DNA from: CAG-841 sp963656825 | GTDB lineage: Bacteria > Bacillota > Clostridia > Oscillospirales > CAG-272 | Direction: 5' to 3' | Length of the DNA: 37,504 nt | Assembly (NCBI GenBank): GCA_963656825.1 | Contig: CAVKJG010000015.1 | Span: 1 to 37,504 of the forward strand | Shown: piece after piece, positions 32,561 to 37,504 of the stretch | Layout: the number at the start of each line of letters is the position of its first letter | How positions within the stretch are numbered: the first letter of the stretch is position 1 | Notes under the pieces: generated by a model | Told to the model about the DNA's origin: nothing | Seen by the model: only the letters and a program-made list of their open reading frames with translations | Database searches by the model: none | Translations under genes and position numbers: made by a program

Positions 32561-33631
32561 TTATACAATCAGCATCGCATCTCCGAAGGAAAAAAATCTG
32601 TACTTTTCTTTTATGGCTTCCTCGTAGGCGCGCATTATAAAATCTTTTCCCGCAAGCGCGGAAACAAGCATTACAAGCGTGCTTTCCGGCAAATGAAAAT
32701 TTGTTATCAGCGCGTCGGTCGCCTTGAATTTGTATCCCGGGTAAATGAATATTCCCGTATCGTCGCACATAGGATGAACCGTTCCGTCGTCGGTCGATGC
32801 GCTTTCAAGCGTCCGGCACGACGTCGTTCCGCAGGCGATTATACGTCCGCCCGCAGCCCGCGCGGAATTTATTATGTCTGCGCTTTCCTTTGTAACGGTG
32901 AAAAACTCGCTGTGCATAATGTGATCCTTTATGTTTTCGGCTTTGACCGGTCTGAACGTTCCCAGCCCGACGTGAAGCATTACCGGCGCGATTTTCACGC
33001 CCATATCGCGAATTCTGCAAAGAAGCTCATCCGTAAAATGAAGTCCCGCCGTGGGCGCCGCCGCCGAGCCTTCCTCCTTTGCGTAGACGGTCTGATAATC
33101 GTCGTTGTTTTTCAGCTCCTCCGTTATATACGGCGGAAGCGGCATTTTGCCTATCTTATCAAGTATTGAAAACAGCGTTTCGCCGCCCGTGCGGTCATAA
33201 TCGAACGTCACGATACGGTTTCCGTCCTCAATTATTTCGTCTATCGTTGCGGTAAGAAGTCCGTCTCCGAAGGTAACTCTTGTGCCTTCTCTCAGTCTTC
33301 TTCCCGGGCGGACAAGCACCTCCCAGCGATCGAGCGACTTCTGTCGAAGCAAAAGGAATTCGCACACTGCGCCGCCCTCGCCGCATTTTTTCCCGTAAAT
33401 GCGCGCGGGAATTACCTTTGAATCGTTTATCACAAGCACATCGCCCGGGTGCAGATATTCAACTATATCGCGGAAAATTCTGTGCTGCAACGTCTGCTTT
33501 TCTCTGTCAAGCACAAGCAGGCGAGCCGCGTCGCGCGGTTCGCACGGATGCTGAGCTATAAGCTCCTGTGGAAGCTCGAAATTAAAATCCGATGTTTTAA
33601 GCTCGGTTTTTGAAAGGTCGTTTTTAATCAT
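32561..33631 (-). CDS. queA: S-adenosylmethionine:tRNA ribosyltransferase-isomerase
   Basis: Transfers the ribosyl group of SAM to 7-aminomethyl-7-deazaguanine in tRNA, giving epoxyqueuosine. 356 residues. Family signatures: FNFELPQELIAQHP near the N terminus, VLVINDSKVIPARI, AAPTAGLHFTDELL, MLHVGLGTFRPVKAENI, MHSEFFTV, IACGTTSCRTLES and TNFHLPESTLVMLVSALAG. AAGG lies about 9 nt before ATG 33631. No other queuosine gene lies in this window. Confidence 0.97.
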   Translation of the reverse strand: MIKNDLSKTELKTSDFNFELPQELIAQHPCEPRDAARLLVLDREKQTLQHRIFRDIVEYLHPGDVLVINDSKVIPARIYGKKCGEGGAVCEFLLLRQKSLDRWEVLVRPGRRLREGTRVTFGDGLLTATIDEIIEDGNRIVTFDYDRTGGETLFSILDKIGKMPLPPYITEELKNNDDYQTVYAKEEGSAAAPTAGLHFTDELLCRIRDMGVKIAPVMLHVGLGTFRPVKAENIKDHIMHSEFFTVTKESADIINSARAAGGRIIACGTTSCRTLESASTDDGTVHPMCDDTGIFIYPGYKFKATDALITNFHLPESTLVMLVSALAGKDFIMRAYEEAIKEKYRFFSFGDAMLIV

Positions 33632-33642
33632 TTTGTATTTCC

Positions 33643-33658
33643 TTATACTCTTGTATAA
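33643..33658. repeat. TTATAC-TCTT-GTATAA dyad between the Cof-type HAD and queA
   Basis: Perfect 6-bp arms, in the 38-bp gap between the two genes; its edge abuts the queA ribosome site, so a bound protein could affect queA expression. Confidence 0.6.
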
Positions 33659-33669
33659 TATTCAGAAAA

Positions 33670-34500
33670 TCAAAGCCCTGCCTCGATTTTTTCAATTGCA
33701 TCGGCTATTGCGCCGTCCCTTGCGTGACAAAGCACGACGCTGCAAAGCTTCTTTATTTCGTCCGTCGCGTTTTCGGGACACATTGCAACGTCGGCTATGC
33801 GGAGCATATCCGCGTCGTTATCGAAATCGCCGACGCAGTAAAGCTTTGCGTCCGGATTTGTTTTTCTCGCTTCGCTTATTATGTATTTCAGCTGAGTCGC
33901 TTTGCTTATGCCCTTCGGCATAAGCTCGGTGAGCCTGACAAACGAACGCGTGCAGTCATACATCGGGAATTCTTTTTTTATAACGTCAAACGTATCGCAA
34001 AGTATCTGCGGCTCCGAAATAAACACCGCCTTGAAATAATCGTTTCCGCAAAGCTCGTCAAAATCGACGGCGGTTGCAAACCGCATCTGACCGTTTCTTT
34101 CAAGGCTTTCCTTCATTACGATATCGTTTTTGTCGTACAGAAAGCCTCTTTTGCACGATACGCGAAAGCCTATCTTATCTCCGGCAAGCTCGCGCACGCG
34201 CCTGAAAAGCGGAATAAGATGCTCGGATTCAAGATAATGCGCGTTTTTTATTTCGTGCGTTACTATGTCGTAGCAGAATGTTCCGTTGCAAAGCACGCAC
34301 GGCGTATTGACATATTCCTCTATCGACGGGATAACGCTGTAAATATCAATATGATTTCGCCCCGAAGCAAACGTAAAATGTCCGCCGTTTTCTATAAAAT
34401 ATTTTACCCTTTCAAGATTTACCGTCGGAAAAGGCGCTCCGCCGAAAATAAACGTTCCGTCTATGTCAGAGGTAAGAATAATATTTTCAAATTTTTTCAC
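33670..34500 (-). CDS. Cof-type HAD-IIB phosphatase
   Basis: Cytoplasmic HAD phosphatase of 276 residues, Cof/type IIB cap class. Motif I LTSDIDGTFI (two Asp), motif II FASGRN, motif III Lys in PKGISKATQLKYI, motif IV GDFDNDADML followed by MCPENATDEIK. Substrates of such enzymes are usually sugar phosphates or similar small molecules and cannot be inferred. The start is GTG at 34500, overlapping the rluD stop by 4 nt (GTGA), which implies translational coupling. Confidence 0.93.
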   Translation of the reverse strand: MKKFENIILTSDIDGTFIFGGAPFPTVNLERVKYFIENGGHFTFASGRNHIDIYSVIPSIEEYVNTPCVLCNGTFCYDIVTHEIKNAHYLESEHLIPLFRRVRELAGDKIGFRVSCKRGFLYDKNDIVMKESLERNGQMRFATAVDFDELCGNDYFKAVFISEPQILCDTFDVIKKEFPMYDCTRSFVRLTELMPKGISKATQLKYIISEARKTNPDAKLYCVGDFDNDADMLRIADVAMCPENATDEIKKLCSVVLCHARDGAIADAIEKIEAGL

Positions 34501-35435
34501 AGTGTTTTGTCTCCGTTTTTGCGCAGTGCCGCAAGGACAGCCGAAAAATCGTCCGGCAAGTCACAGGAAAAGCGCATTTTTTCTTTCGTCGTCGGGTGTA
34601 TAAGCTCCAGCTCCTTTGCGTGCAGGCATTGCCCCGATATAAGCTTTCCGTATTTTCGCTCGGCGGGATTTTTCTCCTGACCGTAGAGCCGATCGCCGAG
34701 AAGCGGGTGTCCTATGCTTTGCATATGCACCCTTATCTGATGAGTTCTTCCGGTTTCAAGCGAGCATTTTACATAGCAAAGCCCGGCGTCAAAGTTTTCT
34801 ATCGGCGTGATGTGCGTTATCGCTTCCCTGCCGCCCGCGACTATCGCCATTTTCTTTCTGTCCGAAGGATTTCTTCCAATGGGCTTGTCCACTGTCCGCG
34901 CCGCGTCGATTCTTCCGAGCGCGACAGCGTGATATATTCTCGAAATACTGTGCGTTTTGAGCTGTTCCGAAAGAAAAAGGTGCGCCGCGTCGTTTTTTGC
35001 GGCAACGAGAAGTCCGCTTGTGTCCTTATCTATCCGATGCACTATTCCCGGGCGAAGCACTCCGCCTATTCCGGAAAGCGACGCTCCGCAATGATACAGC
35101 AGCGCCGACACAAGCGTTCCGCTGTAATTGCCCGCCGCAGGATGCACAACCATCCCTCGGGGTTTGTTTACCACAATTATGTCGGAATCCTCGTAAACGA
35201 TATCGAGCGGAATATTTTCCGCTTCGGCTGTGCAGCTTTTCATCGGCGGATATTCTATTTCAACCGTATCGCCGGCTTTAAGCTTTAAGTTTTTGTCAGC
35301 GCTTTTTCCGCAAACCGTAACGTATCCGTCCGAGATAAGCTTCTGCGCATACGAGCGCGTAAGCTCCTCGCTTTCGGACAAGAAAACGTCGAGCCGTACA
35401 CCCGCGGTATCCGGTCCGACGTTAAGCTTCGTCAT
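34497..35435 (-). CDS. rluD: RluA/RluD-family pseudouridine synthase
   Basis: Converts uridine to pseudouridine in 23S rRNA (RluD type) or similar RNA. 312 residues from ATG 35435. An N-terminal S4 domain (GVRLDVFLSESEELTRSYAQ) is followed by the catalytic core with IVHRIDKDTSGLLVAAK, whose Asp is the nucleophile, then KCSLETGRTHQIRVHM and HPLLGDRLYG. GGAGG lies 9 nt upstream of 35435, and the gene overlaps the end of lspA by 14 nt. Target uridines are not determined. The symbol follows family and context. Confidence 0.93.
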   Translation of the reverse strand: MTKLNVGPDTAGVRLDVFLSESEELTRSYAQKLISDGYVTVCGKSADKNLKLKAGDTVEIEYPPMKSCTAEAENIPLDIVYEDSDIIVVNKPRGMVVHPAAGNYSGTLVSALLYHCGASLSGIGGVLRPGIVHRIDKDTSGLLVAAKNDAAHLFLSEQLKTHSISRIYHAVALGRIDAARTVDKPIGRNPSDRKKMAIVAGGREAITHITPIENFDAGLCYVKCSLETGRTHQIRVHMQSIGHPLLGDRLYGQEKNPAERKYGKLISGQCLHAKELELIHPTTKEKMRFSCDLPDDFSAVLAALRKNGDKTL

Positions 35436-35963
35436 TTTTTGTTTCCTCCGTTCCGGTCTTTGCCTTTCCGCCTTCAAAAAACGTCTTGTCGATAAACACA
35501 AGGTATATAAACATCAAGGTAACGCCGACCGTGGCACAGCAATCCGCTATGTTGAATCTCGGAAAGCCGCCCTCTCCGAAAATAAAATTCAGAAACGGCA
35601 GATATATAAAATCTATAACGTAGCCGAGAAAAACGCGGTCTATCATATTGCCAATCGCACCGCCGATTATAAGCGAAAGCGAAAATCCGAAAAGAAAATG
35701 CAGTTTTCTGTATTTGTAAAGTATTATCGGCAAAACGACTATGGCAACAGCGGTTATCGTCATGAACACCCAGCGGTGATCGCTGAGTATTCCCCACNNN
35801 NNNNNNNTCCCCACGCCGCGCCTTCGTTTCTTACATATTCAAGCTCGAGCACGTTTTTTATAACCACCCGACTTTCGTAAAGCTCCATTCCGCCCGCGAC
35901 AAGACGTTTTGTCACAAAGTCAAGCAGGACGGACGCAGCTATTACAATTATCCATAAAAGCAT
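35422..35963 (-). CDS. lspA: Signal peptidase II (lipoprotein signal peptidase), split by an assembly gap
   Basis: Cleaves prolipoprotein signal peptides in the membrane, relevant to the many lipoproteins in this window. Four transmembrane segments. Signatures: the N-terminal LLDFVTKRLV, VRNEGAAWG, GGAIGNMIDRVF (catalytic Asp) and FPRFNIADCCATVG (second catalytic Asp in IAD). As printed, the frame breaks at ten N (35798-35807). The flanks share a 7-bp overlap, tccccac; merging them removes 17 nt, restores GAAWGILSDHRW and gives exactly 175 codons (174 residues plus stop). So the gene is intact and the break is a scaffold artefact. AAGGAG lies 7 nt before ATG 35963. It overlaps rluD downstream by 14 nt. 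Confidence 0.95.
35798..35807. other. Assembly gap of ten N inside lspA
   Basis: The 7 bases before the gap (35791-35797) equal the 7 bases after it (35808-35814), so the flanking contigs overlap and the N run is not real sequence. Confidence 0.92.
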
Positions 35964-35981
35964 TTCAAAGCTCCTTAAAAA

Positions 35982-36833
35982 TCAATGCGTATCCGAAAGT
36001 ATTCCGCCGTCCGAATCGAAATCAAAGCTCATCTGAACACCGGTTTCCTGCGGAATATTTATAACTCCGGGCGTTTCGTATTCGTCTATAAGACTTATAA
36101 CGGCAGACTTTTTCGAGCGTTTTCCGCTCTTTTTCTTCGGCTTTTGCGGCGTTTCGACGGGCTTTTCTTCCTCGGCGGCGTCTGCCGCGGATTTTGGCTG
36201 AGAATCAAACACCGTCGTCTCCGAAAGCGCCTTTTCCTGCGGCTCGCTCCCTGCGTCAGTCTCGTCCGTCCCGACGTCAAAGCCGCCGATATTTATTCCG
36301 AACTCAGCCGAAACATCGCGGTTCATTGCGGAAACAACCTTTTCCACATACTGCTGAGGAGTAAGCTCTTCTTCATATTCAAACACCGGAGAAAGCTGTT
36401 CTATAAGCTCTATGTGAAGTCTGTACCTTTCAAAAAGCTCGTTTTTGAAGACAAGTATGCTCTCCTGCATCGACGAAAGCGCGGATTTGTTGGCTTCGGT
36501 TTTGTCGCGGAAGCTGCGAAGAATTTTATCGCAGCTGCGCTTTATCGACGCAAGAATCGCGTCCGAGCGTTCGTATGCGTCGGAAACGATCTTGTCTGCG
36601 GCGGCGCGCGCCGTATCGAGCGTTTTCTTTACTTTTTCTTCCTCTCCCGTTATGTCGGAAAGCCTTTCGTTCGCCTCGGAAAGCCTGTGTTCAAGCTCGG
36701 CATAATCTCTGTAAAGCGCGTTGTAATTTTCCGTAAGCGCGTTTATATAGCTGTCCACCTCCGACGGATCGTAGCCGCGGAATACCTTCTGGAAGCTGCG
36801 CTTTATTTCGTCCTTTTGTGGTTGCGAAGTCAT
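35982..36833 (-). CDS. divIVA: DivIVA domain cell-division protein
   Basis: Binds curved membrane at poles and septa and recruits division factors. 283 residues. The N-terminal lipid-binding domain has RSFQKVFRGYDPSEVDSYIN, followed by a long coiled coil (about residues 25-160) with heptad-like Leu and Ile. The tail, about 185-283, is low-complexity and charged (KPKKKSGKRSKK) before an acidic end, and is presumably disordered. AAAGGG lies about 9 nt before ATG 36833. It lies 110 bp after sepF, with a terminator-like hairpin between them, so it may have its own promoter, but I see no good match. Confidence 0.93.
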   Translation of the reverse strand: MTSQPQKDEIKRSFQKVFRGYDPSEVDSYINALTENYNALYRDYAELEHRLSEANERLSDITGEEEKVKKTLDTARAAADKIVSDAYERSDAILASIKRSCDKILRSFRDKTEANKSALSSMQESILVFKNELFERYRLHIELIEQLSPVFEYEEELTPQQYVEKVVSAMNRDVSAEFGINIGGFDVGTDETDAGSEPQEKALSETTVFDSQPKSAADAAEEEKPVETPQKPKKKSGKRSKKSAVISLIDEYETPGVINIPQETGVQMSFDFDSDGGILSDTH

Positions 36834-36890
36834 GATGTATGCCCTTTCGGTTCGGTTTTTTGCGGTTTTTGCCGCCGTTTATGTCAGGAT

Positions 36891-36920
36891 AAAACTTGAC
36901 GGGGCGGAAATCGCCCCGTC
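36891..36920 (-). terminator. Hairpin between sepF and divIVA
   Basis: On the minus strand GACGGGGCG (36920-36912) pairs with CGCCCCGTC (36906-36898) around ATTTC, followed by AAGTTTTATC. A partial terminator is likely, reducing read-through from sepF. Confidence 0.65.
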
Positions 36921-36943
36921 CGTTTGTGTCCGGTTATGTCAAA

Positions 36944-37414
36944 TCAATAAAGCGTGTCGCCCGAAAACTGCGCGGGCTGAGCGATGGACTGCGTGTCCGT
37001 GCTGACAGCAGCTCCTGAGGAGGAGGTTCTCATCTGATCGCCGGAAACGTCAACATTGTTGGGCGTTATAACAAATGTATTGTTTGCAACTCTCTTGAGC
37101 TGACCGCCGATAGAATATGCAACGCCGGAAAGGAAATCGAGAATTCTTCTTGCGGTTTCCTTGTTTGTCGCTTCAAGATTGAGCACTACCGTGCGGTTGT
37201 TGAGAAGATGGTCGGCTATCTGTCTTGAATTGACAAACGTGTCCGGTCTTACAACCTTCAGCTCGATAGAAGCGGCGTTTATGCTCATACCGCGGCTTGC
37301 GGTGCGTGCGGGAATGGCACTGTCGTCATAGGTCGCGCCCATATCCTCGTCTTCGTAAACGTTGTTTGCGTCATCACCGTTCACCATTGATCTGATCTTG
37401 TCGAATAATCCCAT
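36944..37414 (-). CDS. sepF: Cell division protein SepF
   Basis: Membrane-associated FtsZ partner that shapes the division ring. 156 residues, usual size. The N-terminal amphipathic helix MGLFDKIRSMV anchors the membrane. A short acidic linker follows, then the SepF core (about 50-125): VVRPDTFVNSRQIADHLLNN, VVLNLEATNKETARRILDFL, YSIGGQLKRVANNTFVITP. The C-terminal tail is Ser/Thr/Gln-rich. GGAGG lies 6 nt before ATG 37414. It is the first gene of the minus-strand cluster visible here. Confidence 0.97.
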   Translation of the reverse strand: MGLFDKIRSMVNGDDANNVYEDEDMGATYDDSAIPARTASRGMSINAASIELKVVRPDTFVNSRQIADHLLNNRTVVLNLEATNKETARRILDFLSGVAYSIGGQLKRVANNTFVITPNNVDVSGDQMRTSSSGAAVSTDTQSIAQPAQFSGDTLY

Positions 37415-37460
37415 TTTATACCTCCAAAAATATGTAATTACATTTTTATTTTCACTTCAA

Positions 37461-37503
37461 AGCGAGGGTATTTCCCCCATACCTCCGCTGATAATATATT
37501 ATA
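37461..37503 (-). promoter_or_regulatory. Possible sepF promoter -10 and leader hairpin
   Basis: On the minus strand TATAAT lies at 37503-37498 at the very edge, with the -35 outside the window. Directly after it AGCGGAGGTAT (37489-37479) can pair with ATACCCTCGCT (37471-37461) apart from one mismatch, around GGGGGAA. No U run follows, so it looks like a leader stem-loop rather than a terminator. Confidence 0.4.
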
Positions 37504-37504
37504 A

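Noticed and set aside
29624..33658. TTATAC dyads as promoter -10 elements
   Set aside because: No -35 box lies at 16-18 bp in the gene direction at these copies, and one copy is after the last gene of the cluster; the symmetry is the better description.
35760..35963. lspA as a pseudogene by frameshift
   Set aside because: The frame break coincides with ten N flanked by a 7-bp duplicate; merging restores a full-length reading frame.
1..37504. CRISPR arrays, insertion sequences, prophage or attachment sites
   Set aside because: No regularly spaced repeats, transposase or integrase motifs, or terminal inverted repeats were seen; gene content is housekeeping and surface proteins.

Overview
The window reads as a chromosomal piece from an uncultured gut-type clostridium (Bacillota, class Clostridia, probably Oscillospirales or Christensenellales; the rank below class is inference). 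Reasons: sepF, divIVA and lspA sit together, there is a class III glutamine synthetase, an asparagine T-box, a clostripain-family lipoprotein, many lipoproteins with short lipoboxes, strong Shine-Dalgarno sites and near-consensus sigma-A promoters with 16 to 18 bp spacers. GC content is moderate. Two runs of ten N and a poly-C end point to a metagenome-assembled scaffold. I see no tRNA or rRNA gene, CRISPR array, insertion sequence or prophage.

Layout. 1-5994 (+): two large secreted lipoproteins, an unrecognised 1144-residue protein and a C11 (clostripain) peptidase, ending at a strong terminator. 6010-6474 (-): a small lipoprotein. 6600-12718: a nitrogen-assimilation island with glnA and an ANTAR-domain regulator on the minus strand, and glnN (GSIII) and asnB on the plus strand. 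The divergent glnA/glnN promoters are 41 bp apart, each leader contains terminator-like hairpins, and asnB has a T-box whose specifier AAC and UGGC bulge fit tRNA-Asn. 12772-20008: SGNH esterase (-), tex (+), a BspA-like lipoprotein (-), a YbaK deacylase (-) and an OB-fold-like lipoprotein (-), most with their own promoter and terminator. 20105-23584 (-): a carbohydrate-type ABC importer of two permeases and a binding protein, with no ATPase gene.

23620-27778 (-): a four-gene unit of acyl-CoA synthetase, a 54-residue membrane peptide, an FAD oxidoreductase and a HAD phosphatase, with an inverted repeat over the promoter -35 box. 27817-29624 (+): rlmI-like methyltransferase and a C_GCAxxG_C_C protein, ending in a 34-bp palindromic terminator. 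29641-37414 (-): a division and RNA-modification cluster running sepF, divIVA, lspA, rluD, a Cof-type HAD, queA, miaA, an HlyD-like protein and yggS. yggS usually lies next to sepF but here is last.

How it works together: the most informative part is the nitrogen island, where three enzymes that make or spend glutamine appear to be controlled at the level of transcript elongation (hairpin attenuators, an ANTAR regulator with a degenerate receiver domain, and a T-box). The most unexpected sequence signal is a TTATAC-N4-GTATAA dyad: three perfect and two partial copies, four of them within 4 kb at the 3' end of the division cluster. lspA looks frameshifted only because a scaffold gap duplicates 7 bp; collapsing the gap restores an ordinary signal peptidase II.
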